This document shows positions 1 through 11,315 of a stretch of 64,000 bases of DNA, piece by piece. The stretch is from Pseudomonadota bacterium (GTDB taxonomy: Bacteria; Pseudomonadota; Alphaproteobacteria; Caulobacterales; Caulobacteraceae), in NCBI GenBank assembly GCA_023451375.1, contig JAEXZS010000085.1:1-64000 (forward strand). Direction: 5' to 3'. Both the position numbers and the translations under genes were made by a program. The stretch's first letter is position 1, and each line of letters starts with the position of its first letter. Below the pieces are notes generated by a model, which was not told the origin of the DNA, did no database searches, and worked only from the letters and a program-made list of their open reading frames with translations.

Positions 1-417
1 CGGCCAGGCGGCAGGCGCGGCGAGCGCCGCCAGGGCGGCGGACAGCAGCAGCGTTCCGGCGGTCGCGGCCAGGGCCTTCAGCGGCGTCGGCTTGAGCCGC
101 TGCTGGATCGCGTCGCCGACCGCGCGCGCCAGGCCGAAGGCGATCAGCAGCAGGGCGGCGGGCCAGGCCGCCAGACCCAGCGATTGCATGAACAGGTCGG
201 CGAACAGCGCCCCGTTCGTCCCCAGCCAGTTGGTCGTCGGCAGACTGGACGCCGCGTTCAGGCTGGCGTCGGCCGGGTTCCACGAGATCAGGGCGACCAG
301 CAGCAGCGTCGCCAGCAACGCCTGGAGCACCCCCCGGAATCGCACCACGAACGGCGCGTCCCACAGGATGCGGACGCTGATCCAGGCCTGACGGCCGATG
401 GCGAGGGCGGTGGACAT
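1..417 (-). CDS. ftsK: DNA translocase FtsK, N-terminal membrane part (truncated by window edge)
   Basis: The frame is open from an ATG at 417 to the first base of the window, giving the first 139 residues. FtsK is a septal membrane-anchored DNA pump that clears and segregates chromosomes at division. The visible part carries the usual membrane domain: a first helix (GVLQALLATLLLVALISW, about residues 29-46) followed by a WNPADASLN stretch typical of the first periplasmic loop of alphaproteobacterial FtsK, then two more hydrophobic helices (about residues 75-95 and 112-135). The motor and gamma domains lie outside the window, so the call rests on the N-terminus alone. The assignment is by similarity recalled from the family. 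Confidence 0.75.
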   Translation of the reverse strand, partial: MSTALAIGRQAWISVRILWDAPFVVRFRGVLQALLATLLLVALISWNPADASLNAASSLPTTNWLGTNGALFADLFMQSLGLAAWPAALLLIAFGLARAVGDAIQQRLKPTPLKALAATAGTLLLSAALAALAAPAAWP

Positions 418-473
418 GAAAGGGCGGGACCCCTGCGGCGAAGGACGTTCCCGGCCTTGTCGCATCGACAGGG

Positions 474-490
474 TTAAGGGGCTGTTTACC
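474..490. promoter_or_regulatory. CtrA-box-like site upstream of ftsK
   Basis: TTAA, seven bases, then TTTACC at 474-490. This matches the Caulobacterales CtrA consensus (TTAA-N7-TTAACC) except for one base. It lies 57-73 bp ahead of the ftsK start on one side and about 50 bp ahead of the lipoprotein gene on the other. Whether CtrA binds here is inference. Confidence 0.3.
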
Positions 491-536
491 AGCGGAACCG
501 TGGACCGCGGGCCCACTTCATGGCAGATTGTACTAT

Positions 537-1028
537 ATGAAACCCTCGCTTGTTTTCTTGATGGCATCCATCGCGCTGTTCGGCTGCGCTGCGCCTGTGG
601 ATCACGCACCGGCGGAGATGGTCGCATTCCGCAAGAACGGCGTTGATTATCAATGGGCGCTGATCCATGGCAGCGGCGGAAGTCTGACGTTGGTGCGCAT
701 GACCGGCGTGGGCGGAGGAACGCCTCAGGCCCTGATCTCTTGTGACGACCGCGAGCGCGGCGGCATGCAGTTCAGGGGCGATCTGGCCCACGCCGGAACC
801 ATTTCGATCTCCACACCCGATGCGCGGTTCGCCGTCGAAGCCACGCCGCGCGATGGGTTCGACACTCCGGTGGTGCAGGGTGAAGGACGCTTCCCCTCCG
901 GCTGGTTTAGAGCTCTGGCTGGAACGGATGTCGTAACCTTCGCATCAGGTGACCGTGTCTTCGACGTGCCCGCACCAGGCGCGCCTGCGGTGGAGCACTA
1001 CGAGCGATACTGTCGGCGGTTAAGCTAG
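537..1028 (+). CDS. Small predicted lipoprotein of unknown function
   Basis: A 163-residue protein whose N-terminus (MKPSLVFLMASIALFGC) is a lipoprotein signal with a lipobox ending at Cys17, so it should be anchored in the cell envelope. The start was placed at the ATG at 537 because it gives a clean signal peptide; an in-frame TTG three codons earlier adds only Met-Tyr-Tyr. The mature part has no motif I recognise. It stands alone between divergent ftsK and the UbiH-type hydroxylase gene on the same strand. Confidence 0.65.
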   Translation: MKPSLVFLMASIALFGCAAPVDHAPAEMVAFRKNGVDYQWALIHGSGGSLTLVRMTGVGGGTPQALISCDDRERGGMQFRGDLAHAGTISISTPDARFAVEATPRDGFDTPVVQGEGRFPSGWFRALAGTDVVTFASGDRVFDVPAPGAPAVEHYERYCRRLS

Positions 1029-1089
1029 AAACGCGCAGGATACGATTCGTCCTCTGGACGTGTCTGCGCTCCGGCGCGACAAGCCTCCC

Positions 1090-2343
1090 ATGGCCGACAC
1101 CGAACGCTACGACATCGTCATCGCCGGCGCGGGGCTGACCGGGGCGGCGTTCGCCCTGGCGGCGGCGCAAACCGGGCTCAGGGTCGTGATGGTCGATCCC
1201 CAGCCGTTCAGCGCCCAGCTGGTGCCGAGCTTCGACGGGCGGTCCACGGCGATCGCCTTCTCGACCTTCCGCATGCTGGACGCGCTGGGGCTGGGCGAGA
1301 CGCTGCGGCCCCACGCCTGCCGCATGGACCACATCCTGGTCACCGACGGGCGCCGGCCGGGCGCGGCCAGCCGACCCGCCTCGCCCGCCTTCCTGCGCTT
1401 CGACGCCGAGGAGATCGGCGGTCGCACCGGCGGCGAGCCGCTGGGCTACATGGTCGAGAACCGCCGCATCCGCGCGGCCCTGGCCGAGGCGGTGGCACGG
1501 GCTGGGATCGAAGTCCGTGCGCCTGCGTCGGTCGCGGGGGTGGAAGTCAATCCGGGCAAGGCGACGGTGACCCTGGCCGACGGCTCGCGTCTGGTCGCGC
1601 CGCTGGCGGTCGGCGCGGAAGGACGCGGTTCGACCGTGCGCAGGGCCGCCGGCATCGACACCCTCGGCTGGGGCTACGGCCAGAGCGGCGTGGTGGCCAC
1701 GGTGCGGCTGGGCCGCGACCACGGCAATGTGGCCCATGAGTATTTCCTGCCCAGCGGCCCCTTCGCCATCCTGCCGCTCACCGAACAACGCGCCAGCCTG
1801 GTCTGGACCGAGACCACACGCCGGGGCGAGGCGTTGCGCGATGCGTCCGACGCCGCCTTCCACGCCCATCTGATGCGGCGCTTCGGCGAGTTCCTGGACG
1901 GCGCCACGGTCGAGGGGCCGCGTTTCGTCTATCCGTTGTCGCTGAGCCTGGCCGAGAAGCTGGTCGCGCCCCGTATCGCCCTGATCGGCGACGCCGCCCA
2001 CGGGGTGCATCCGGTGGCGGGGCAGGGGCTGAACATGGGGCTGAAGGACGCCGCCGCCCTGGCCGAGGTGCTGGCAGAGGCCGCGCGCCTGGGCGAGGAC
2101 ATCGGCGCCGAGACGGTGCTGGAGCGCTACGCTCGCTGGCGCCGGTTCGACAATGCGGCCCTGGCGGCGGGCTTCGACGCCTTCGTGCGGCTGTTCTCCA
2201 ACGACATCGCGCCGGTGCGGCTGGCGCGGGATCTGGGCATGGCGGCGGTGAACCGGATCGGACCGCTGAGACGCGCCTTCATGCACGAGGCCGGCGGCGC
2301 GACAGGGGACCTCCCGAGGTTGCTGAAGGGCGAGACGGTTTAG
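1090..2343 (+). CDS. FAD-dependent ubiquinone-biosynthesis hydroxylase, UbiH/UbiF/Coq6 family
   Basis: A flavin monooxygenase of 417 residues that should hydroxylate the aromatic ring of a ubiquinone precursor using O2 and NAD(P)H. Seen: an N-terminal dinucleotide-binding motif (VIAGAGLTG, about residues 9-17) and the second FAD motif of the family, LIGDAAHGVHPVAGQGLNMG (about residues 298-317), where GD and the HPVAGQGLN segment bind the flavin. The ATG at 1090 is chosen over a GTG 10 codons upstream because the Rossmann strand then begins at the usual distance. Which ring position it acts on (UbiH, UbiF or UbiL type) cannot be decided. Its stop codon is nested with that of the convergent gene. 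Confidence 0.85.
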   Translation: MADTERYDIVIAGAGLTGAAFALAAAQTGLRVVMVDPQPFSAQLVPSFDGRSTAIAFSTFRMLDALGLGETLRPHACRMDHILVTDGRRPGAASRPASPAFLRFDAEEIGGRTGGEPLGYMVENRRIRAALAEAVARAGIEVRAPASVAGVEVNPGKATVTLADGSRLVAPLAVGAEGRGSTVRRAAGIDTLGWGYGQSGVVATVRLGRDHGNVAHEYFLPSGPFAILPLTEQRASLVWTETTRRGEALRDASDAAFHAHLMRRFGEFLDGATVEGPRFVYPLSLSLAEKLVAPRIALIGDAAHGVHPVAGQGLNMGLKDAAALAEVLAEAARLGEDIGAETVLERYARWRRFDNAALAAGFDAFVRLFSNDIAPVRLARDLGMAAVNRIGPLRRAFMHEAGGATGDLPRLLKGETV

Positions 2344-3155
2344 TTCAGCCGCATCCTGACCCGCTCGAACGTCGTCGTCCGCCGGGCCTCCTCGGCGCCG
2401 TCCAGGCCATGGGCGCGGGACAGGGCTTCCAGGGAGCCGGCCAGCGCGCCCTGCTTCTCGCGCGCGGCGGCGACGTCCAGCCAGGGGCGGTGATCCTCGG
2501 GGTCCAACAGGGCGCGGCGTAGGGCCGAGCGTTCGGCGCCCTCGTAGTCCTGGGCGCGGATGGCGCGGCTGAACAGGACGTTCTGCAGACGGATCAGCGA
2601 CTGCCGGTCCGTCACTGGCGCCATCAGGATGTCCAGTCGATCGGCCACGTGCGGCGTCAGCCCCGCGCGGAGGGCACGGCGCGTCAGTTCGCTGGGCAGG
2701 ACCAGCCGGCCCTGGCTGAACGGATCCAGCGCCACCGGGCCCTCGGGCGTCTCGACCCGCACCATGAAGTGGCCGGGGAAGTCGACGCCTGCGGCCTTCA
2801 GCCCCGCCGCCTTGGCCGCGTGCAGGTAGAAGACCGCCAGCGCCGCCGACAGGCCGCGCCGCCGCTCGGCCACGTCGATGATGTCGGTGTTGGACGGGTG
2901 GTCGTAGGTCAGCAGGTCGCCGTTCAGCCGCAGGTCGGCCGCCATGGTCTCGGCCAGGGCGTCGTCGGGGCCCTCGCCGCCGACGCGCTCCTTCAGCCGC
3001 TCGCAGGCGTTGCGGGCCAGGGTGCGGACGGGCTCGGGATCGCGGAAGGGGTAGTCGTGGATGGCGCAGGCGATGGCCGCCTCCAGCAGGGGGAAGCCCT
3101 CGTCGCCGCCCTCTCCGGCGGCCGTCAGGATGGATTGGGCCTCATCCCGGGTCAT
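2340..3155 (-). CDS. SirB1-like transglutaminase-fold protein
   Basis: A 271-residue soluble protein of the SirB1/Transglut_core2 family. Seen: the block RRGLSAALAVFYLHAAKAAG followed by GVDFPGHFMVRV, which corresponds to the family's core, and a C-terminal helical part (about residues 185-265) rich in Arg and Ala that resembles TPR-like helices. Members of the family usually lack demonstrated catalysis and their role is unknown. It is the last gene of a leftward cluster rsmI-yraN-this gene, 18 bp after yraN, and its stop overlaps the stop of the UbiH-type gene (shared TTAG at 2340-2343). Confidence 0.75.
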   Translation of the reverse strand: MTRDEAQSILTAAGEGGDEGFPLLEAAIACAIHDYPFRDPEPVRTLARNACERLKERVGGEGPDDALAETMAADLRLNGDLLTYDHPSNTDIIDVAERRRGLSAALAVFYLHAAKAAGLKAAGVDFPGHFMVRVETPEGPVALDPFSQGRLVLPSELTRRALRAGLTPHVADRLDILMAPVTDRQSLIRLQNVLFSRAIRAQDYEGAERSALRRALLDPEDHRPWLDVAAAREKQGALAGSLEALSRAHGLDGAEEARRTTTFERVRMRLN

Positions 3156-3173
3156 CGGGCCTGGCGCTCCTTT

Positions 3174-3614
3174 TCAGCCTCCGCGCTCGACGCCGCGAAG
3201 ATGACGTGGAAACCGGCCGGGGGCCAGCGCCACCATATCAATTCTCAGTTCGAGGCGTTGCAGCGCGGGCCGGTTGCGGCGCACGGCCTCGCCCGCCGCG
3301 CGCAGCCGGTCGAACTGCGCCGGCTTCAGGCACAGGGACGCCGCCTCCAGGGTGGCGCGGCGTTTCACCTCGACCACCGCCAGCACCCGGCCGCGTCGGA
3401 CCAGCAGGTCGATCTCGCCGCCGCGTCCCTTCAGCCGGAAGCCGAGCACCTGATACCCCTTGGCCATGAGGAGGAGGGCGGCGATCCATTCGGCCGCGTG
3501 CCCCGCCCTGAACGCCGCGCGCCCCTTCGCCTGACGCCACGCCGCCTTGGGGCGGCGGATCGGCGCGGGTTGCGCCAGGCGAGGGGCGGGGGAAGAAGGC
3601 AGGCGATCGGTCAC
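3174..3614 (-). CDS. UPF0102 / YraN family nuclease-fold protein
   Basis: A 146-residue protein with the restriction-endonuclease-like signature of YraN: a helix containing AAEWIAALLLMAKGYQVLGF, then GRGGEIDLLVRRG and VLAVVEVKRR, giving the E-ID-xVK pattern of the family. No biochemical role is established; it is often found beside rsmI, as here. The start is a GTG at 3614 that overlaps the rsmI stop (GTGA), so the two are translationally coupled. A longer in-frame extension upstream lies inside rsmI and was not used. Confidence 0.8.
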   Translation of the reverse strand: MTDRLPSSPAPRLAQPAPIRRPKAAWRQAKGRAAFRAGHAAEWIAALLLMAKGYQVLGFRLKGRGGEIDLLVRRGRVLAVVEVKRRATLEAASLCLKPAQFDRLRAAGEAVRRNRPALQRLELRIDMVALAPGRFPRHLRGVERGG

Positions 3615-4483
3615 TTGCCCTGAAGCTCCAGCGCGCGGCGGTAGAGGGTCTTGCGGTTCAGGCCCAGGGCCTTGGCCACCTCCGAGGCGGCCTCGCCGGT
3701 CGGCAGGCGGTTCAACGCTTCGGCCAGGGCCGCGTCGGCGTCGGCTTCCGACGCCTGCTCCTCCTCGCCGGGACCGACGACGACCACGATCTCGCCCTTG
3801 GGCGCATCTAGGCGCGGGTCGGCCGCCAGCTGATCCAGCGGGCCGCGCACGCATTCCTCGTAGAGCTTGGTCAGTTCGCGCGCGACAGCGGCGGGGCGGG
3901 GGCCGAGCACGGCGGCCATGTCGGCCAGGCTAACCTTCAGGCGGGGCCCGCTCTCGAAGAAGACCAGGGTCTGGCGCTGACCCTTCATTGCTTCCAGCGC
4001 GGCGGTGCGGCCGGCTGTCTTCGGCGGCAGGAAGCCGGCGAACAGCACCCGGTCGGCGGGCAGGCCGGCGATGCACAGGGCCGCCAGCAGGCTGGATGGG
4101 CCGGGGATGGGATGGACGGGCAGACCCCCGGCGATCACGGCGCGGGCGACGACGAAGCCGGGATCCGAGACCAGGGGCGTGCCGGCGTCGGAGACCAGCG
4201 CCACCACCTGGCCCTCACGCAGCCGTTCGATGGCCAGTTCGGCCGCGCGGGCCGAGGCATGGTCGTCACAGCGTTCCAGCTTCGCCTTCAGCCCATAGGC
4301 CGACAGCAGCTTGGCGGTGACGCGCGTGTCCTCGGCCAGCACCAGGTCGGCGGCGGCCAGAACGTCCAGCGCCCGCAGCGTGACGTCGCGCAGGTTGCCG
4401 ATCGGCGTGGCGACCAGATACAGGCCCGCCTCGACCCGACGGGGCGGCGGGGCGGTGGGGGGGAAGGGCGCGACCTCGGTCAT
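3611..4483 (-). CDS. rsmI: 16S rRNA (cytidine(1402)-2'-O)-methyltransferase RsmI
   Basis: This 290-residue enzyme uses S-adenosylmethionine to methylate the 2'-hydroxyl of C1402 in the ribosomal P site. Seen: LVATPIGNLRDVTLRALDVL near the N-terminus (about residues 22-41), LAEDTRVTAKLL, the VSDAGTPLVSDPG loop (about residues 98-110) and HPIPGPSSLLAAL, all hallmarks of the tetrapyrrole-methylase fold of RsmI. A short helical C-terminal domain with a helix-turn-helix look (GEAASEVAKALGLNRKTLY) follows, also normal for RsmI. It heads the rsmI-yraN-sirB1-like cluster. Confidence 0.95.
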   Translation of the reverse strand: MTEVAPFPPTAPPPRRVEAGLYLVATPIGNLRDVTLRALDVLAAADLVLAEDTRVTAKLLSAYGLKAKLERCDDHASARAAELAIERLREGQVVALVSDAGTPLVSDPGFVVARAVIAGGLPVHPIPGPSSLLAALCIAGLPADRVLFAGFLPPKTAGRTAALEAMKGQRQTLVFFESGPRLKVSLADMAAVLGPRPAAVARELTKLYEECVRGPLDQLAADPRLDAPKGEIVVVVGPGEEEQASEADADAALAEALNRLPTGEAASEVAKALGLNRKTLYRRALELQGK

Positions 4484-4520
4484 TCAGAGACCGTGCCCGC
4501 GCGGGACGACGGGTTCAAGC

Positions 4521-6860
<2,340 letters not shown>

Positions 6861-7062
6861 GGTTTCGGGCGTTTCCGGGGTCGGCGGCGTTTCTGGTGGG
6901 CTTCCCGTCGTTCCTAAAGCGGCCCGCGGGGCGGGACAACCACGGAGGCCTTGAACGCCGCGCCGCGGAGGCGCGACCGGCCAGGGCTCTCAGCGCGTCG
7001 GCGTCTGTGGAAAGGGGGACGTGTGCGCGCGGCCCCCTAAAGCCGCCGTTCGACAGGCGCCG

Positions 7063-7896
7063 TCAGAGGGCGAGGACGCCGGTGCGCTCGATCTCGACCG
7101 GGCCTGTCATCAGCACATGGTCGGTGGCTTCGTCCCAGTCGATGACCAGTTCTCCGCCGTCCACGACGACGGTCGCTTTTCGTTCGGTCAGGCCGCGCCT
7201 GGCGGCAGCGACCAGGGCGGCGCAGGCGCCGGTGCCGCAAGCCCGCGTCAGGCCCGCGCCACGTTCCCAGACCCGCAGCCGGATATGGTCGCGGTCCAGC
7301 ACATTGGCGAAGCCGACATTCACCCCCTCGGGGAACAGCGGATGGCGCTCGACCAGCGAGCCCGAGCCCGCGACGAAGCCGTCGTCCTGGCGGTCGGTGA
7401 AGAAGACGACGTGCGGATTGCCCATGGAGACGGCGCCGGGCGTGTGCAGCACCGGGTCGTCGATGGGGCCGACCTGCAGCTCGACGCCGCGCGTGTCCAT
7501 CGCCTCGGCCAGCGGCACCTGCTCCCACTCGAGGCGGGGCCTGCCCATGTCGACCGTCACGCGGTGGTCGCCGGCGCGGGTCGCGGTGGTGGGGCCGCCG
7601 GCCGTGTCGATGACCACCCGGTCCGAGCCGTCCGCCTGCATCAACAGCCAGCCCACGCAGCGCAGGGCGTTGCCGCAGGTCTCGACCATGGAGCCGTCGG
7701 CGTTCCACACCCGCATGAAGGCGTCGGCCGTGTCGGACGGCTCGATGGCGATCAGCTGGTCGAAGCCTTGGCCCGCCTGCCGGTCGGCCAGGGCGCGAAC
7801 CTGGTCCTCGTCCGGACGGAACGGCTGCTCCAGCGCGTTGACGACAATGAAGTCGTTGCCGGCGCCGTTCATCTTGACGAAGGGGCGGGTGCTCAT
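7063..7896 (-). CDS. dapF: Diaminopimelate epimerase
   Basis: This cofactor-free racemase of 277 residues converts LL- to meso-diaminopimelate for lysine and peptidoglycan. Both catalytic cysteines are present: Cys74 in ETCGNALRC and Cys220 in ACGTGACAAL. The N-terminus FVKMNGAGNDFIVV is also typical. The ATG at 7896 gives the standard N-terminus. It faces away from the channel gene that starts at 8076; the 179 bp between them must hold both promoters, but I see no strong consensus in it. Confidence 0.95.
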   Translation of the reverse strand: MSTRPFVKMNGAGNDFIVVNALEQPFRPDEDQVRALADRQAGQGFDQLIAIEPSDTADAFMRVWNADGSMVETCGNALRCVGWLLMQADGSDRVVIDTAGGPTTATRAGDHRVTVDMGRPRLEWEQVPLAEAMDTRGVELQVGPIDDPVLHTPGAVSMGNPHVVFFTDRQDDGFVAGSGSLVERHPLFPEGVNVGFANVLDRDHIRLRVWERGAGLTRACGTGACAALVAAARRGLTERKATVVVDGGELVIDWDEATDHVLMTGPVEIERTGVLAL

Positions 7897-8075
7897 GCGG
7901 TGCCATATAGGGCCTCCGCGCCGCCGATGAAATCTTCCCCGGCCGATCAGGGGGGGAAGCGGGACCCGCGCTTTCGCACCCAGACGCCGGAAGCATTGGA
8001 CAGGAAGGGCGGCAGTCTGTTCAGTGCGCGGCGATCACGAAGTCCCGGCTCCCGCCGGGATGAGCGGATACCGAA

Positions 8076-8888
8076 GTGGCCCAGACCGAAACCTCGCCTG
8101 AACGCCAGACCCATTCCCGGGACGACGGCCTGCGCCTGCGCGCGCGGCTGCGCTATCTCTACCACGGCTCCCAGCCGCCGGCGGTCAAGTTCCGGCTGAC
8201 GGTGATCGTCATCGACATCGCCATCATCGCCTTCTTCCTGGCCGCGCCGATCCTGAAGAACATGGGCTGGGCCTTCTACGCCCTGGATTATCTGATCGCG
8301 GCGCTGCTGACGGCGGACCTGGCGGCACGCGCCTATGCCTACGCCGACATCCGCGACTGGTTGAAGCGGCCGATCGTCTGGGTCGACCTGTTCGTGCTGG
8401 CGACCCTGCTGTTCCCGGCCTGGCTCTACAATCTCGGCTTCCTGCGGATGCTCAGGCTGTGGACTCTGCTGAACTCCGACTTCTTCTGGCGCACCGTGGG
8501 GGCCCGGTTTGACGACACGCGGGTGGAGGCAATCGTCCGCGCCCTGGCCAATCTGGTGACCTTCGTCTTCGTGGCGACGGGCTTCGTCTACGCCACCTTC
8601 CGAGGTCACGACGGCATCGCCGGCTATGTCGACGCGCTGTATTTCACCGTGGCGACGCTGACAACCACCGGCTTCGGCGACGTGACCCTGCCTGGCCCCT
8701 GGGGGCGGCTGCTGTCGATCGCCATCATGCTGGTCGGCATCACCCTGTTCCTGCGTCTGGCCCAGGCCCTGATCAAGCCGCACAAGGTGCGCCATGCCTG
8801 CGACCGCTGCGGTCTGCAGACGCATGACCCCGATGCGGTCCACTGCAAGGCCTGCGGCAATCTGCTCTGCATCCCCGACGAAGACTGA
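8076..8888 (+). CDS. Potassium-channel-like membrane protein with C-terminal zinc ribbon
   Basis: A 270-residue membrane protein with several hydrophobic helices (for example VIVIDIAIIAFFLAAPIL near residue 45 and WVDLFVLATLLFPAWLYNL near residue 105), then a pore-loop region FTVATLTTTGFGDVTLPGP (about residues 190-208) whose TTGFGD resembles the K+ selectivity filter TVGYGD. The C-terminus is a small zinc ribbon, CDRC (about 247-250) and CKAC (about 260-263). This is the arrangement of voltage-gated-like ion channels with two final pore helices. The start is a GTG; no in-frame ATG gives a better N-terminus. Ion selectivity is inferred. Confidence 0.8.
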   Translation: MAQTETSPERQTHSRDDGLRLRARLRYLYHGSQPPAVKFRLTVIVIDIAIIAFFLAAPILKNMGWAFYALDYLIAALLTADLAARAYAYADIRDWLKRPIVWVDLFVLATLLFPAWLYNLGFLRMLRLWTLLNSDFFWRTVGARFDDTRVEAIVRALANLVTFVFVATGFVYATFRGHDGIAGYVDALYFTVATLTTTGFGDVTLPGPWGRLLSIAIMLVGITLFLRLAQALIKPHKVRHACDRCGLQTHDPDAVHCKACGNLLCIPDED

Positions 8889-8986
8889 CCGCGAAGATGA
8901 CAAAGCCGTAAGGTTGCCGCGGCCGCCTTGCCGCCGGGAGGCTCGTCGTTAAGTTGGCCCCTTCGTTGTCCGGGGACCGTCCACGA

Positions 8987-11149
8987 ATGATCCGCTCGTC
9001 CGCCGCCGTGCTCGCGGCCCTTCTCGCCTCCACCAGCTTGTCGACCGCCGCCATGGCCCAAACCGCCGCTTCCGCTTCCTCGGGCTTCGCCGCCAGCGAG
9101 GCGACCGATCCCTACATCTGGCTCGAGGAGGTCGAGGGCCAGCGCGCCATGGCGTGGGTCGATGAGCAGAACGCCCGTTCGCTGGGCGTTCTGCAGGGCG
9201 ACCCCCGCTACGAGACCCTGCACCAGCAGGCGCTGGCGATCGTCCAGGCGCAGGACCGCATCCCGTCGCCCGGCTTCACCCACGACGGCCACATCGACAA
9301 CTTCTGGCAGGACGCCCAGCACGTGCGCGGCGTCTGGCGTCGCACGACGCTGGACAGCTACCGCACCGCGACGCCCCGGTGGGAGACCATCCTCGACGTC
9401 GACGCCCTGGCGACGGCCGAGAACGCCAACTGGGTCTACAAGGGCTCCAGCTGCCTTTCGCCGGAAGAGCGCTACTGCCTGGTCAGCCTGTCGAACGGCG
9501 GCAAGGACGCCACGACCCTGCGCGAGTTCGATGCGGTCGAGCGCAAGTTCGTCGAGGGCGGCATCGTCCTGCCGGAGTCCAAGGGCGACGCGGACTGGAT
9601 CGATCGCGACACCCTGCTGATCGCGCGCGACTTCGGCCCCGGCACCCTGACCGACTCCGGCTATCCCATGGTGGTCAGGCTGATGAAGCGCGGTCAGACG
9701 CCGGAGCAGGCCCAGACCGTCTTCACCGGCCGGCCGACCGATGTGGCCGTGTCAGGTTACACCCTGCGGGACGCCGACGGCGCGGTGAAGGCGGTGCTGA
9801 TCAACCGCTCAGTCGACTTCTATTCGTCCGAAACCTGGCGGCTGAAGGACGACGGCGCGCTGGAGCAGCTGCGGCTGCCGGCCAAGTCGAGCATCAACGG
9901 CCTGGTGGACGGCCGGCTGGTGGTGTCGCTGAAGGAGGACTGGACCGCGCCGTCGGGCCAGGCCTTCAAGACCGGCGACCTGATCGCCTGGCCGCTGGAC
10001 GCCTGGCTGGCCGACCCGGCGACGCCGGCTCAGCTGGTGCTGCGCCCGACCGAACGCCAGGCGGTCGAGGCCGTCAACGCCACCCGCAACCGGCTGGTCG
10101 TGGCCCTCTATGACAATGTGCGCGGATCGGTGCGGGTCTATACGCCCGGCGAAGGCGAATGGGCGCACACCACCCTGGACCTGCCGCAGAACGTCTCGGT
10201 CGGCGTCGGCTCGGCGTCGGAGATCGATGACAAGGTCTTCGTCAGCGTCACCGGTTATCTGAATCCGTCCAGCCTGTGGTTGGCCGATGCGGCGACCGGA
10301 GCGGTCGAACAGGTCAAGTCGATGCCGGCCAAGTTCGACGCGGCGGGCATGACGGTGGAGCAGCACGAGGCCCGCTCGGCCGACGGGACGATGATCCCCT
10401 ACTTCGTGGTGCACAAGGCGGACATGCCGCTGGACGGCTCCAACCCGACGCTGCTGTACGGCTACGGCGGATTCGAAAGCTCGCTGCTGCCCGGCTATTC
10501 GGCCACGGTCGGCAAGCTGTGGCTCGAGCGCGGCGGGGTCTATGTCATCGCCAATACACGCGGCGGCGGCGAGTTCGGCCCGCGCTGGCACGAGGCGGCG
10601 CTGCAGGAGAACCGGCAGAAGGCGCACGAGGATTTCCAGGCTGTGGCCCTGGACCTCATCGCCCGCGACATCACCAGTCAGCCCAAGCTCGGGATCATGG
10701 GCGGCAGCCAGGGCGGCCTGTTCATGGGTGCGATGCTGACCCAGCGGCCCGACCTGATCAATGCGGCGGTCATCCAGGTGCCGCTGTTCGACATGCTGCG
10801 CTTCCACAAGCTGCTCGCGGGCGCCAGCTGGATCGGCGAATACGGCAACCCCGACGTTCCGGAGGAGCGCGCCTGGATCGAGCGCTATTCGCCCTATCAG
10901 AACCTGCGCGCCGGCCAGCCCTATCCCGAGGTCTTCATCCACACCTCGACCAAGGACGATCGCGTCCACCCCGGCCACGCCCGTAAGGCGGCGGCGCGGA
11001 TGGAGGAACTGGGCTATCCGGTGCTGTTCTATGAGAACACCGACGGCGGCCACGCGGCCGGCGCCAATCTGCGCGAGACCGCTCGACGGCTGGCGCTGGA
11101 ATACACCTATCTGTCGCGCCGGCTGATGGACACGCCGGCGGAGGAATAG
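8987..11149 (+). CDS. Exported prolyl oligopeptidase, S9 family (first of tandem pair)
   Basis: A 720-residue serine peptidase that should cut short peptides, probably after proline, in the periplasm. A signal peptide ends near AAMAQTAAS. The propeller domain follows, then the alpha/beta-hydrolase domain with the nucleophile in GIMGGSQGGLFMG (Ser574), Asp in TKDDRVHPGH and His in TDGGHAAG. Upstream of the nucleophile, LLYGYGGFESSLLPGYS and NTRGGGEFGPRWHEAAL are family hallmarks. The ATG at 8987 starts the signal peptide; an in-frame TTG 11 codons earlier is less likely. It is a paralogue of the next gene, from which it is separated by a palindromic repeat. Confidence 0.9.
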   Translation: MIRSSAAVLAALLASTSLSTAAMAQTAASASSGFAASEATDPYIWLEEVEGQRAMAWVDEQNARSLGVLQGDPRYETLHQQALAIVQAQDRIPSPGFTHDGHIDNFWQDAQHVRGVWRRTTLDSYRTATPRWETILDVDALATAENANWVYKGSSCLSPEERYCLVSLSNGGKDATTLREFDAVERKFVEGGIVLPESKGDADWIDRDTLLIARDFGPGTLTDSGYPMVVRLMKRGQTPEQAQTVFTGRPTDVAVSGYTLRDADGAVKAVLINRSVDFYSSETWRLKDDGALEQLRLPAKSSINGLVDGRLVVSLKEDWTAPSGQAFKTGDLIAWPLDAWLADPATPAQLVLRPTERQAVEAVNATRNRLVVALYDNVRGSVRVYTPGEGEWAHTTLDLPQNVSVGVGSASEIDDKVFVSVTGYLNPSSLWLADAATGAVEQVKSMPAKFDAAGMTVEQHEARSADGTMIPYFVVHKADMPLDGSNPTLLYGYGGFESSLLPGYSATVGKLWLERGGVYVIANTRGGGEFGPRWHEAALQENRQKAHEDFQAVALDLIARDITSQPKLGIMGGSQGGLFMGAMLTQRPDLINAAVIQVPLFDMLRFHKLLAGASWIGEYGNPDVPEERAWIERYSPYQNLRAGQPYPEVFIHTSTKDDRVHPGHARKAAARMEELGYPVLFYENTDGGHAAGANLRETARRLALEYTYLSRRLMDTPAEE

Positions 11150-11154
11150 GCCTG

Positions 11155-11290
11155 ATCCTCCCCGGCAAGCGCAGCGAAACGGGGGAGGGGGACCACGAGT
11201 GGTGGAGGGGGCGACCCCGCGCACCCTGCCTGGTTCCGCCCCCTCCACCGCCTGATGGCGGTCCCCGTCCCCCGCGATGCGGGGGAGGAT
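11155..11290. repeat. Large imperfect palindromic intergenic repeat
   Basis: Long inverted repeat between the two peptidase genes. The left part (11155-11212) reads CCTCCCCGGCAAGCGCAGCG, GGGGGAGGGGGACCACGAG and TGGTGGAGGGGGCG; the right part (from about 11237) reads back as CCGCCCCCTCCACCGCC, GATGGCGGTCCCC and GTCCCCCGCGATGCGGGGGA. Elements of this type recur between genes in Caulobacterales genomes (recalled, not searched). It could fold into a long hairpin in the transcript joining the two genes. Confidence 0.8.
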
Positions 11291-11315
11291 TGATAAAGCG
11301 GAGTATTCCAAAGCC

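Noticed and set aside
1060..1089. Upstream GTG start for the UbiH-type gene
   Set aside because: Adds ten residues before the conserved N-terminus without a better ribosome-binding site.
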